Source of the DNA: Clostridia bacterium
GTDB taxonomy: Bacteria > Bacillota > Clostridia > Oscillospirales > Acutalibacteraceae
Assembly: GCA_017434855.1 (NCBI GenBank)
Contig: JAFRUA010000019.1
Coordinates: 1 to 62,907 of the forward strand
Reading direction: 5' to 3'
DNA length: 62,907 nucleotides
In this document: positions 35,559 to 43,894 of the stretch, piece by piece
How the letters are laid out: each line of letters starts with the position of its first letter
Position numbering within the stretch: the stretch's first letter is position 1
Notes under the pieces: generated by a model
Seen by the model: only the letters and a program-made list of their open reading frames with translations
Database searches by the model: none
What the model was told of the DNA's origin: nothing
Position numbers and translations under genes: made by a program

Positions 35559-36902
35559 ATGCGCTTTTCAAGCTTTGAAGAGATGCTGCGCCACTATGCG
35601 CAGTCCACGCCCGACGCCCCGGCCATCCGCTATGCCGCGGACGGCAAGGTGCAGGCCCTCAGCTTTGCGGCGTTTTATGACGCGGTGCGTTCCCGCGCGG
35701 CGGACCTGCGTGCGGCCGGAAAGACCAGCCTGGGCGTGCTGTGCGACGGGTCGCTTGATTGCGTGACCGAAATCTTTGCTGCGGTGCAGGCCGGCCTGCA
35801 GTTGGTCCTTTTAAATGAAAACGCCGGGCCGGAGCATCTTGCCCGCACAGACGTGGACGCCCTTTGGGGCGATGCCGCGCTGACGGAAGAACTGGCCGGC
35901 GCGCTGACAGCCGGCGTGACGGACGGCAAGGGCCGCATTCTCTTTTTTACGTCCGGGACCACGGCAAAGATGAAGGCCGTTGCCCTGACGGAGCAAAGCC
36001 TGTGCAGCAGCGCCTACAACGGCGGCGCCCTTTTGCCGCTGCAGCCGTGCGACGTGCTGCTGTGCATGCTGCCGCTGGACCATGTGTTTGGCTTTGTGTG
36101 CGGGCTGCTGTGGGGCCTGTCCTGCGGGGCATGCGTGGCGCTCGGGCGCGGCGCGCGGCATTATTTTGACGACTGCGCGTTCTTTCAGCCCACGGCGCTG
36201 TCTGCCGTGCCGCTGCTGATCGGTTTTTTGCTGCAAAAGAATCTGCTGAACCCCGAACTCAGACTGGTACTCATCGGCGCGGGCGACTGTTCGCAAAAGA
36301 TCACCACGGCGCTGCAGATGAAGGGTCTGCGTGTGTCGTTCGGCTACGGCCTGACCGAAACGTCGTCCGGCGTCGCGCTTTCGCTCGGCGACGACCCCTA
36401 TGCCATGACCGTTTGCCCGGATGACAAGGTCACCATCGCCGACGACGGCGAGATTTTGATCGAGGCGCCGACCTGCTGCATGACGGGGTATTATAAAGAT
36501 CAGCCGGCCACCGACGCCGTGCTCAAAAACGGCGTGCTGCACACCGGCGACCTGGGGCGCATCGACGCCCACGGTCTGCTGCATATCGAGGGCCGCAAAA
36601 AAGAGATCCTTGTGCTGGCAGACGGCACCAAGCTGTTTTTGCCGGAATATGAGTTTTCCATCTCTGCTGCGCTTTCCGGGCGCGACTTTGCCGTGGTGGA
36701 GGATCACGGCGTGCCTTTGCTGGTCGTTCACGGCGACGAAAGCGAGCGGGGAACCGTCACGGCGCAGCTGGAGCCGCTGATGAAGCATCTGCCGCTGGGG
36801 CGGCGGCTGCGCGCCATTCAATTTGTCTGCGACCCGCTGCCGCGCACGGCGACGGGCAAAATAAAACGTTGGGAGCTCCAACAGAAGGTGGTAACACAAT
36901 GA
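35559..36902 (+). CDS. Acyl-CoA/acyl-ACP synthetase (AMP-forming)
   Basis: 447 residues, a compact ANL-superfamily adenylating enzyme. Motifs in order are the P-loop-like FFTSGTTAKMKAVALT (about residue 130), GYGLTETSSG (about 265), HTGDLGRID (about 328), GRKKEIL (about 345), and the C-terminal catalytic Lys in TATGKIKRWE. It is shorter than typical fatty-acyl-CoA ligases (about 500-560), mainly in the N-terminal part. The stop overlaps an acyl carrier protein gene by 4 bases, so loading a fatty acid onto that carrier is the natural reading. First gene of the right arm. Confidence 0.9.
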   Translation: MRFSSFEEMLRHYAQSTPDAPAIRYAADGKVQALSFAAFYDAVRSRAADLRAAGKTSLGVLCDGSLDCVTEIFAAVQAGLQLVLLNENAGPEHLARTDVDALWGDAALTEELAGALTAGVTDGKGRILFFTSGTTAKMKAVALTEQSLCSSAYNGGALLPLQPCDVLLCMLPLDHVFGFVCGLLWGLSCGACVALGRGARHYFDDCAFFQPTALSAVPLLIGFLLQKNLLNPELRLVLIGAGDCSQKITTALQMKGLRVSFGYGLTETSSGVALSLGDDPYAMTVCPDDKVTIADDGEILIEAPTCCMTGYYKDQPATDAVLKNGVLHTGDLGRIDAHGLLHIEGRKKEILVLADGTKLFLPEYEFSISAALSGRDFAVVEDHGVPLLVVHGDESERGTVTAQLEPLMKHLPLGRRLRAIQFVCDPLPRTATGKIKRWELQQKVVTQ

Positions 36903-37144
36903 CAAGACAGGAGATTTTTGATCAGACCATCGAGATCGTGCATGAATGCGTGCCTGAGACCGAGGGTCAGGTTCTGGAAGAAAACACCGTGATCAACACC
37001 GACACAGCCATCGATTCCATGGGCTTCACCATGATCATCTGCCGCATCGAGGGAACATTTGATATCCGCATCCCGGATAAGCAGTGGGAAAAGCTCTATA
37101 CCGTCGGCGACGTGGTTTCGGCGATTGAAAAGCGCCTGAAATAA
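36899..37144 (+). CDS. Acyl carrier protein
   Basis: 81 residues. The phosphopantetheine site is Ser in AIDSMGFTMII, a DSM variant of the usual DSL. The acidic four-helix pattern fits (QEIFDQTIEIVHE, VGDVVSAIEKRLK). It is a dedicated carrier, distinct from the FASII AcpP expected elsewhere in the genome. ATGA overlap with the synthetase, and the thioesterase begins one base after its stop, so the three are tightly coupled. Confidence 0.9.
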   Translation: MTRQEIFDQTIEIVHECVPETEGQVLEENTVINTDTAIDSMGFTMIICRIEGTFDIRIPDKQWEKLYTVGDVVSAIEKRLK

Positions 37145-37145
37145 G

Positions 37146-37856
37146 ATGGAACCCTATCGCAAGCAATACAAAATTCTGTCCAGCGATACCGACCGGTACC
37201 GCCGGCTGCGGCTGAGCCGGCTGCTGACCTTTTTGCAGGAGGCGGCCATTGCCCACACCGAACAGCTTGGCGCGGGGCGGGCCAAAACGCTGGATCGCGG
37301 CCTGCTCTGGGTTCTGACGCTGCAGCAGGTGACGGTGACGCGCCTGCCGGCGTATGACGAGACCGTGACGCTGGAATCGCTGCCCGGCGAGATGATGCAC
37401 ACGTTCTTTCCGCGGTACTATCGCCTTCTGGATGACGGCGGCAATGTGCTGGTCAACGCCTCGGCGCTCTGGATGCTGATGGACTGCAAAACGCGCGCCA
37501 TGGCCTTCCCGGAGAAGGTCGGCGTCACGATCCACGGCGAAAAACCCGACTGGGCGATCGCGCTGCCGCGTGCGCCGAAGCTGCCGCAGGGCGGTGAAAC
37601 GCAGCCGTTCACGGTGCCTTACAGCTATGTGGACCTCAACGGCCACATGAACAACACGCGCTATCTGGACCTGGCGGAGGATCGGATGCCGGACGCGCTG
37701 CGCAGCCGGGCCGTGCGCGAGCTGCTGACGGAATATACCGGTGAAGCAAAGCTGGACGAAACCATCCGCCTGACCGCAGAAACGGACGAAACGACGTTTC
37801 TGCTTTCCGGGTCCGGCGAAAAGCGGCTGTTCCGCCTCGGGCTTTATTACAATTAA
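37146..37856 (+). CDS. Acyl-ACP thioesterase
   Basis: 236 residues with two hotdog-fold halves, as in FatA/FatB-type bacterial thioesterases. The second half has the hallmark YVDLNGHMNNTRYLDLAED, with the Asp/Asn/His region used in catalysis; the first half has LLTFLQEAAIAHTEQLG and LPAYDETVTLESLP. It would release a free fatty acid from the adjacent acyl carrier protein, closing a load-modify-release cycle with the upstream synthetase. Confidence 0.92.
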   Translation: MEPYRKQYKILSSDTDRYRRLRLSRLLTFLQEAAIAHTEQLGAGRAKTLDRGLLWVLTLQQVTVTRLPAYDETVTLESLPGEMMHTFFPRYYRLLDDGGNVLVNASALWMLMDCKTRAMAFPEKVGVTIHGEKPDWAIALPRAPKLPQGGETQPFTVPYSYVDLNGHMNNTRYLDLAEDRMPDALRSRAVRELLTEYTGEAKLDETIRLTAETDETTFLLSGSGEKRLFRLGLYYN

Positions 37857-37872
37857 AGGATAGGTGGGTCCC

Positions 37873-38544
37873 ATGGACTACAGAATCATTGAAACCAAAG
37901 CGCGTGTGCTTGCCGACAACGATGCGGCCGCCGCGCGCAACCGGCAGACCATGCGGCAAAGCGGCGCCGTTCTGGTCAACCTGATGGGGTCCCCGGGCGC
38001 CGGGAAGACCTCCACGCTGAAACAGCTCATTGCCCGCCTGGGGACCAAATACCGCATCGGTGTGATGGAGGCGGACGTCGATTCCGACGTGGACGCCAAA
38101 GCCATTGCCGCCACCGGGACGCGGGTCATCCAGCTGCACACAGCCGGCCTTTGCCACATGGATGCCGACATGACCGCCCGCGGTCTGGACGCGATGGGCG
38201 CCGACGGGCTGGACCTGATCTTTCTGGAAAATATCGGCAATCTGGTCTGCCCTGCGGAATTTGAGATCGGCGCCGACCTGCGGCTGATGCTCCTTTCCGT
38301 GCCGGAAGGGGACGACAAGCCGCTGAAATATCCGCTGATGTTTCAGGTCAGCGACGTGCTGCTCGTCAACAAGATCGACACGCTGCCGGTCTTTGATTTT
38401 GATTTTGACGCGCTGCGCAACCGCGTATTTGCGCTGAACCCGAAGATGACCGTCCTTCCCGTGTCTGCCAAAAGCGGTGAAGGTTTTGACGCCGTGGCGG
38501 ACCTGATCGCCGCGCTGCTGGACGAAAGGGGGGCGACGGCATGA
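37873..38544 (+). CDS. hypB: HypB-type nickel GTPase (first copy)
   Basis: 223 residues, SIMIBI-class GTPase. Walker A is GSPGAGKTS; EADVDSDVDAKAIAATG follows, then the metal-site Cys-His in HTAGLCHMDADM, and the HypB signatures FLENIGNLVCPAEFE, SVPEGDDKPLKYPLMF and the G4 motif NKID. HypB supplies GTP-dependent nickel insertion with HypA for [NiFe]-hydrogenase. The N-terminal His-rich or CCxxC nickel site of some HypBs is absent. No hydrogenase or HypCDEF is in the window. ATG 37873 follows AGGTGG; it overlaps the second hypB copy by 4 bases. Confidence 0.9.
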   Translation: MDYRIIETKARVLADNDAAAARNRQTMRQSGAVLVNLMGSPGAGKTSTLKQLIARLGTKYRIGVMEADVDSDVDAKAIAATGTRVIQLHTAGLCHMDADMTARGLDAMGADGLDLIFLENIGNLVCPAEFEIGADLRLMLLSVPEGDDKPLKYPLMFQVSDVLLVNKIDTLPVFDFDFDALRNRVFALNPKMTVLPVSAKSGEGFDAVADLIAALLDERGATA

Positions 38545-39200
38545 AGCGCATCACCCTGAACGCCACCGTGACCGCGTCCAACGAACGGGACGCCGACGCC
38601 CTGCGCGCGCGGACCAAAGCCATGGGCACGCTGCTGGTCAATGTGATGAGCAGCGCCGGCAGCGGCAAGACCACGCTGCTGTCCCGGATCATCAAAGATT
38701 TGGCGGGCCTTCGCATCGCCGTGATGGAGGCGGACATCGCCTCTGACGTGGATGCCGAACGGATCGAAGCGCTGGGCGCGGCGGCTGTGCAGGTCCATAC
38801 GAGCGGCATGTGCCACATGGACGCCGGCATGACGGCGGCGGCGTTTGACGCGCTGGGGGACGAACGGTTCGACCTCGCGTTTCTTGAAAATGTGGGGAAT
38901 CTCATCTGCCCGGCGGAGTACGACACCGGCGCGGGCAAAAAGCTGATGATCCTCTCTGTGTCAGAGGGCGACGACAAGCCGCTGAAATACCCGCTGATGT
39001 TCAAAGAGAGCGACGCGCTGGTGATCTCAAAGATCGACGCGCTGCCCTATTTTGACTTTGACCTGCCGCGCTGTATCTACTGCGCGAAAAAGCTGAACCC
39101 CGGCATCGCCGTGTTCCCTGTCAGCGCAAAGACGGGCGAGGGGATGGCCGCGCTGGAGCAATGGCTGCTGGATTGTGTCAACGACTGGAAAACGAACTGA
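38541..39200 (+). CDS. hypB: HypB-type nickel GTPase (second copy)
   Basis: 219 residues and clearly paralogous to the preceding gene: EADIASDVDAERIEALGA, SGMCHMDAGM, FLENVGNLICPAEYD and SVSEGDDKPLKYPLMFKESD. Its P-loop is SSAGSGKTT, with Ser in place of the first Gly, and the G4 motif is SKID instead of NKID, so nucleotide handling may differ. HypB works as a dimer, so the two copies may form a heterodimer. It lies between the first copy and a giant Fe-S oxidoreductase, with hypA after that. Confidence 0.88.
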   Translation: MKRITLNATVTASNERDADALRARTKAMGTLLVNVMSSAGSGKTTLLSRIIKDLAGLRIAVMEADIASDVDAERIEALGAAAVQVHTSGMCHMDAGMTAAAFDALGDERFDLAFLENVGNLICPAEYDTGAGKKLMILSVSEGDDKPLKYPLMFKESDALVISKIDALPYFDFDLPRCIYCAKKLNPGIAVFPVSAKTGEGMAALEQWLLDCVNDWKTN

Positions 39201-39223
39201 CGATATCAAAAGGAGATGCTGCA

Positions 39224-42004
39224 ATGAAACCGCAAAAAAATCGCATGGTCAATGAACGCGACTACGCGCAGGACCCGAATTACGTCGCACCCGACAAGGA
39301 GAAGGAAAAGCTCGTTCTCAAGCTCGGTTCATTGATCACAGACCGCTATCTGGTCAAGTATACCCACACCATGGGTACCGACGATCCGGAGTACTGGGCG
39401 CTTGACCAGATCCTCAACAAGGATGAGGTCAAGTTCCTGCTGAACTTCAAAAAGACCCGCGTGCCGTACGACATCCCGACGCTGGCCCAAATGAACAACA
39501 TGAGCGAGGAAGACACGCAAAAGATGATCGACCACCTGTGCTGGATCGGTCTGGTTGAAATGACCCGCGAGGGGCCGGACAAGAAAAAGCACTACAACCT
39601 GCCGATCTTTGTGCCGGGTTCTGCCGAGTTCATGATGATGAACGACGAGCTGACCGCGCAGCACCCGAACCTCGCGACCTTCTTCAACCTCATGACCCAG
39701 ATGCCGCTGGAGGGCATCACCCAAATGGTGCCGCCGGGCGGTTCCGGCGTGGGCATGCACGTCATCCCGGTCGAAAAGGCCATTGAGCATGAAAACAGCT
39801 CGGTGCCGGTGGAGCACATCTCTCACTGGCTGAGCAAATATGACAAATACTCTGTGGGCCAGTGCACCTGCCGCAAGCAGCAGACCATGCGCGGCGAGGG
39901 CAGCGGCGAGATCAACGGCGAGTTCTGCATGGGCGTGGGCGACATGGCCGAATACAGCGTGGACCGCGGCATGGGCCGCTACATCAGCTATGAAGAGGCG
40001 CTGGAGATTCTGGAACGCGCGGAGCGCCACGGCTTTGTGCACCAGATCACCAACATCGACGGCGAAGACAAAATCGTCGCCATCTGCAACTGCGCCCCCG
40101 GCGTGTGCAACGCGCTGCGGACCAGTCAGCTTTACAACACCCCGAACATGAGCCGTTCGGCGTACCGTGCCCATGTGGAAAAGGCAAAGTGCGTCGCCTG
40201 CGGCAAGTGCGTCGAGGTCTGCCCCGTCGGCGCGGCAAAGCTCGGTCAAAAGCTGTGTACAAAGCACGGCGAAATGAAGTATCCGCTCTCCGAGTTGCCC
40301 GATAAGAAAAAATGGGGCCCCGACAAGTGGAACCCGAACTATCGTGAGGACGCGAAGATCAACTGCTATGACACCGGCACCGCGCCGTGCAAAACCGCGT
40401 GTCCGGCCCACCTGGCCGTGCAGGGCTATGTCAAGATGGCGGCGGACGGCCGCTACCTTGACGCGCTGAAGCTCATCAAGCAGGATAACCCCTTCCCGGC
40501 CGTGTGCGGCGCCGTCTGCAACCGCCGGTGTGAGGACGCCTGCACGCGCGGCACCGTTGACCAGCCCATCGCGATCGACGAGATCAAAAAGTTCATCGCC
40601 GCCCAGGAGCTGCATGCCGACAAGCGCTTTGTCCCCGTCTGTGAAAAGGACGACGGCGGCATGTGGGGCCCGGATTACAAAATGGCGGTTATCGGCGGCG
40701 GCCCGGCGGGCCTGTCGTGCGCCTATTATCTGCGTACCCGCGGCTATGACGTGACCGTGTTTGAAAAGGAAGAGCGTCCCGGCGGCATGCTGGTCTACGG
40801 CATTCCGAATTTCCGGCTGGAAAAGGACGTCATCGACGCCGAGATCGACGTGCTGCGCCAGATGGGCGTGGAGTTCAGGTGCGGCGTTGAGGTCGGAAAA
40901 GACGTGACGGTCCAGTCCCTGCGCGACGCGGGCTACAAGGCATTTTATCTTGCCATCGGGATGCAGGGCGGCCGCAAGGCGGGCGTCCCCGGCGAGGACG
41001 CCGAAGGCGTGCAGTCCGGCGTGGACTTCCTGCGGAACATCAACGCCGATCCCAAGCTGAAGCTGAAGGGCGACGTGGTCGTCATCGGCGGCGGCAACGT
41101 CGCGGTGGATGTGGCCAGAAGCGCCGTCCGCGCCGCCAAGGGCAAGGTCACCATGCTTTGCCTGGAGGGTGCAAATGAAATGCCCGCCGCGGACGACGAG
41201 GTTGCCGAGGCAAAGGAAGAGGGCATCACCGTGATGAACGGCTGGGGCCCGAAGGAGATCATCGTCAGGGACGGCAAGGTTGCCGGCGTCATCTTTAAAA
41301 AGTGCGTCAGCGTCTTTGACAGCGAGCACCGCTTCAGCCCGAAATATGATGAAAACGAAACGATCACCGTTGACTGCGAAAACGTGCTGCAGGCCATCGG
41401 CCAGAGCGCCGTCTGGGGCGATCTGCTGAAAGGTACCAAGGTTGAGCTGCGGCCCAACGGCACCGTTGTTCACGACCCCGTCACCTTTGAAACGGCGGAG
41501 CCCGACATCTTTGTCGGCGGCGACATCGGCCACGGCGCACGCTTTGCCATCGACGCCATTGCGGACGGCAAGCTGGGCTGCGAAAGCATGCACCGCGCGG
41601 TCCATCCCGGCCAGTCGCAGACCGTTGCCCGCGACAAGCGCGAGTTCATCGAGCTGGACAAGGACGACATCATTCTGGAAAGCTTTGACAACGCCAAGCG
41701 CCAGGTGCCCGGCCACAAAAAGGGCAAGGCGACCGCGACCTTTGACGACCTGCGTCTGCCGCTGACGGAAGAACAGGTCAAGGTCGAAGCGGCCCGCTGC
41801 CTCGGCTGCGGCGCCACGGTGGTTGACCTCAACCGCTGCATCGGCTGCGGCCTGTGCACCACGCGGTGCGAGTTTGACGCGATCCATCTCAGCCGCGACC
41901 TGCCGGACTGCTCCAACATGGTCCGCTGCGAAGACAAGATGTTCAAGGTCGGCCCCTATGCGCTCAAGCGGATGGCAAAGATCGCCTTCGGGGGCAAGAA
42001 ATAA
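39224..42004 (+). CDS. Giant Fe-S/GltD-like NAD(P)H oxidoreductase (right-arm copy)
   Basis: 926 residues and the same domain order as the copy at 28331-31144: N-terminal winged-helix-like part (NKDEVKFLLNFKKTRVPYD), Cys motifs QCTCRKQQTMRGEG and ICNCAPGVCNALR, a 4Fe-4S motif CVACGKCVEVCPVG (about residue 323), the GltD-type region (CPAHLAVQGYVKMAADGRY, VCGAVCNRRCEDAC), FAD loop GGGPAGLSCAYYL (about 490), NAD(P) loop GGGNVAVDVA (about 620) and terminal CLGCG plus CIGCGLCTTRCEFDA. ATG 39224 has AAAGGAGATG upstream. It lies between hypB and hypA, so a metal-dependent role is possible, but no established nickel-binding motif is visible. Confidence 0.82.
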   Translation: MKPQKNRMVNERDYAQDPNYVAPDKEKEKLVLKLGSLITDRYLVKYTHTMGTDDPEYWALDQILNKDEVKFLLNFKKTRVPYDIPTLAQMNNMSEEDTQKMIDHLCWIGLVEMTREGPDKKKHYNLPIFVPGSAEFMMMNDELTAQHPNLATFFNLMTQMPLEGITQMVPPGGSGVGMHVIPVEKAIEHENSSVPVEHISHWLSKYDKYSVGQCTCRKQQTMRGEGSGEINGEFCMGVGDMAEYSVDRGMGRYISYEEALEILERAERHGFVHQITNIDGEDKIVAICNCAPGVCNALRTSQLYNTPNMSRSAYRAHVEKAKCVACGKCVEVCPVGAAKLGQKLCTKHGEMKYPLSELPDKKKWGPDKWNPNYREDAKINCYDTGTAPCKTACPAHLAVQGYVKMAADGRYLDALKLIKQDNPFPAVCGAVCNRRCEDACTRGTVDQPIAIDEIKKFIAAQELHADKRFVPVCEKDDGGMWGPDYKMAVIGGGPAGLSCAYYLRTRGYDVTVFEKEERPGGMLVYGIPNFRLEKDVIDAEIDVLRQMGVEFRCGVEVGKDVTVQSLRDAGYKAFYLAIGMQGGRKAGVPGEDAEGVQSGVDFLRNINADPKLKLKGDVVVIGGGNVAVDVARSAVRAAKGKVTMLCLEGANEMPAADDEVAEAKEEGITVMNGWGPKEIIVRDGKVAGVIFKKCVSVFDSEHRFSPKYDENETITVDCENVLQAIGQSAVWGDLLKGTKVELRPNGTVVHDPVTFETAEPDIFVGGDIGHGARFAIDAIADGKLGCESMHRAVHPGQSQTVARDKREFIELDKDDIILESFDNAKRQVPGHKKGKATATFDDLRLPLTEEQVKVEAARCLGCGATVVDLNRCIGCGLCTTRCEFDAIHLSRDLPDCSNMVRCEDKMFKVGPYALKRMAKIAFGGKK

Positions 42005-42007
42005 GCC

Positions 42008-42352
42008 ATGCACGAAATGGGAATCGTGCTGCACCTGGCAAAAACGCTGGACGAAACGGCGGCCGAGGAGCAGCTGACGAAGATCGGCAAGGTCGTGCTG
42101 CAGGTGGGCGAGGTGTCCGGCATCATGACGGACCTGTTTGTGGACTGCTGGAACTACTTCAAGGGCCGCCATGACGTGCTCAAAGACAGCGAGCTGGTGC
42201 TGGAGACCATCCCCGCCGTGACCTATTGCGACAACTGCAAGGGGACCTATGAAACGGTCAAGTACGGCAAGGAGTGCCCCTACTGCCACTCCGGTGAAAC
42301 GTGGCTGCTGAAAGGCAGCGAGTGCATCATCAAAGAGATCGAGGCGGAATGA
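42008..42352 (+). CDS. hypA: HypA-type nickel metallochaperone
   Basis: 114 residues, the normal HypA size. The N-terminus MHEMGIV contains the Met-His-Glu nickel ligands, and the zinc site is CDNC followed by CPYCHS. HypA passes nickel to the target enzyme with HypB. It begins 3 bases after the oxidoreductase stop, so hypB-hypB-oxidoreductase-hypA is one transcript. The HypC/D/E/F proteins needed for the [NiFe] active-site ligands are absent here, which suggests either service to a hydrogenase elsewhere or a different nickel enzyme. Confidence 0.93.
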   Translation: MHEMGIVLHLAKTLDETAAEEQLTKIGKVVLQVGEVSGIMTDLFVDCWNYFKGRHDVLKDSELVLETIPAVTYCDNCKGTYETVKYGKECPYCHSGETWLLKGSECIIKEIEAE

Positions 42353-42375
42353 CGCATCCAACCAATGACATAACG

Positions 42376-42401
42376 GCCCCGGAGGGTGATCCTTCCGGGG
42401 C
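42376..42401 (+). terminator. Hairpin after hypA
   Basis: An 11-bp GC-rich stem (GCCCCGGAGGG / CCTTCCGGGGC, one G-T pair, TGAT loop), 23 bases past the hypA stop. The T tract is weak (TGTAGATTT), but position and stability suggest termination of the right arm. Confidence 0.65.
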
Positions 42402-42411
42402 TGTAGATTTA

Positions 42412-42457
42412 GGGCAACACCGCACAATCCGTACGCCCGAATTGTGCGGTGCTGCCT
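42412..42457. repeat. Large palindromic hairpin element
   Basis: An 11-bp perfect core stem (CACCGCACAAT / ATTGTGCGGTG) is extended by four or five further pairs (GGGCA with TGCCT) past one mismatch, with a 12-base loop. It sits directly after the hypA hairpin in a 209-base gap with no gene. It may be a second, convergent terminator or a dispersed palindromic repeat. Confidence 0.7.
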
Positions 42458-42561
42458 TAAGGACCAAGTAACCGATGATTCACTCTGTGTGTAAAAATTT
42501 GCCGTCAAGATTTGCACATCTGCGTGAATCCGTGGTTGCCCAAAGGGCATTCGAATGGGAT

Positions 42562-42972
42562 TCAAATCAATACGCCGTTTGTATGATCCACCTCGTGCTG
42601 GATGATCTGCGCCGTCTGCCCGCGGAACGTCCGGCGCTGCGGCTTCCACGCCGCGTCGCGGAAGGTCACCTCAATCTCTTCATACCGCACGGTTTTGCGT
42701 GTGCCCGTCAGCGACAGACAGCCCTCTTCGGCGTCATACGGCCCGCGCTTTGCCTCGATCTTCGGGTTATACATCAGCAGCTTCACCGGTCCCAAGCTGA
42801 CGGCGATGATGCATTTGCTCACGCCGATCATGTTGGCCGCCATGCCGACGCAGTGGGCCTCATGCGCTTTGAGCGTGTCGAGCAGGTCCCGCCCGACGGC
42901 GAGGTCCTCGATCTCTGCCGGGGCGGACGGTTTCTGCAGCAGGAACACATTTTTGCAAATGGGTCTGACCAT
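42562..42972 (-). CDS. Peptide deformylase-like protein (motif 1 variant)
   Basis: 136 residues, shorter than standard Def. Motif 2 is EGCLS (metal Cys) and motif 3 is QHEVDH (two metal His and catalytic Glu), both intact. Motif 1, normally GxGxAAxQ, reads GMAANMIG, so the Gln that contacts the formyl group is replaced by Met. I recall this short form as a second deformylase in Clostridia. It could deformylate a restricted set of N-termini, or hydrolyse another amide. Last gene of a minus-strand operon with the SDR and tocopherol-cyclase-like genes. Confidence 0.85.
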   Translation of the reverse strand: MVRPICKNVFLLQKPSAPAEIEDLAVGRDLLDTLKAHEAHCVGMAANMIGVSKCIIAVSLGPVKLLMYNPKIEAKRGPYDAEEGCLSLTGTRKTVRYEEIEVTFRDAAWKPQRRTFRGQTAQIIQHEVDHTNGVLI

Positions 42973-43032
42973 GACGTCACCTCATACAGTGCGCCGCGAT
43001 GTACTTTTCCGTACACCGCGGCGGCGTTGGTT

Positions 43033-43854
43033 TTATTTCTTCAATGCTGCGGCGACCGCGTTGTCGCCCATCGCCTTCAGCTTTTGCTTAAAGCGCTCCA
43101 GCTTCGCGTTTTCCAGCGCCCAATAGACGGTGCGCACCGGCGGGCAGACGCCCATCAGGACCTTGGAGAGACCAAACAGCGGGCTGGGAGAGACAAACTT
43201 TTTGCCGCTCTCGATGCCGGCGACCATCTTGCGGGCCACAACGTCGGGCTGCTGCACCGGGAAGGGCTTTTCAAATTCCACGGGGTTCGCCACGCGGAAG
43301 AAGTTGGTGTTGGTCGCGACCGGATACAGGCAGGTGATCTGCAGGTTCTTCGGCGCCTCGATGCGGATCGCCTGCTGAAAGCCCTGCAGGCCGAACTTGC
43401 TGGCGCTGTAGACCGCGTAGCCCGGCATGGCCATTTGACCGATGGCGCTGACCGTGAAGGCCAGGATGCCGTCGCGGCCGTCCAGATGGTGCAGGTACTT
43501 GGAATAGGTATACATCGGCGAGAAGGTGTTCGTTTCAAACATGGCGCGCACACGGTCCCAATCCTCATAGTTGTACTCTTCATAGTACGGGAAGCCCGCG
43601 TTGGCATAGAAGATGTCGATTTTTTCGCCGCCGAAGACCTCGTTTGCCTTTTCAAACACGGCGTCCACGCCTGCGGCGGAGCTGATGTCCATGTTGAAGG
43701 GGATCACGTTGTCGGCATAGGTCTTCAAAAGCTGCTCCGCGTGACGGGACACGGCAAGGATGGTGTTGGTTCCGTCCTTGGCAAGCAGGCGAAGCACCTC
43801 AAAGCCGATGCCGCTGGACGCGCCGGTCAAAACGATGTTTTTGCACTGGATCAT
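43033..43854 (-). CDS. Short-chain dehydrogenase/reductase
   Basis: 273 residues, classical SDR fold. The cofactor loop is TGASSGIG, the structural NAG motif is FYANAG, and the catalytic residues are Ser in FTVSAIGQM and Tyr/Lys in YAVYSASK. The C-terminal 40 residues are basic and helical. The sequence around VSRHAEQL gives an Arg after the second strand, which favours NADP. A ketone/alcohol or enone-type lipid reaction would suit the neighbourhood. It lies 40 bases after the tocopherol-cyclase-like gene and 60 before the deformylase-like gene. Confidence 0.9.
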   Translation of the reverse strand: MIQCKNIVLTGASSGIGFEVLRLLAKDGTNTILAVSRHAEQLLKTYADNVIPFNMDISSAAGVDAVFEKANEVFGGEKIDIFYANAGFPYYEEYNYEDWDRVRAMFETNTFSPMYTYSKYLHHLDGRDGILAFTVSAIGQMAMPGYAVYSASKFGLQGFQQAIRIEAPKNLQITCLYPVATNTNFFRVANPVEFEKPFPVQQPDVVARKMVAGIESGKKFVSPSPLFGLSKVLMGVCPPVRTVYWALENAKLERFKQKLKAMGDNAVAAALKK

Positions 43855-43894
43855 GATAGAATCATCCTTTCGATATCTGTTGATTTTATTTTGT

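Noticed and set aside
37873-42352. Calling the region a hydrogenase maturation locus
   Set aside because: Only HypA and HypB are present; no HypC, D, E or F and no hydrogenase subunits are in the window.
27084-42540. A shared 13-mer ATCCGTGGTTGCC near 27088 and 42526
   Set aside because: Flanking sequence does not extend the match, and one copy lies inside the GntR coding sequence; probably chance.
39329-42649. A 1106-residue open frame antisense to the right-arm oxidoreductase and hypA
   Set aside because: Low-information composition rich in His, Arg, Ala and Val typical of antisense frames, no start signal, and the sense genes are certain.
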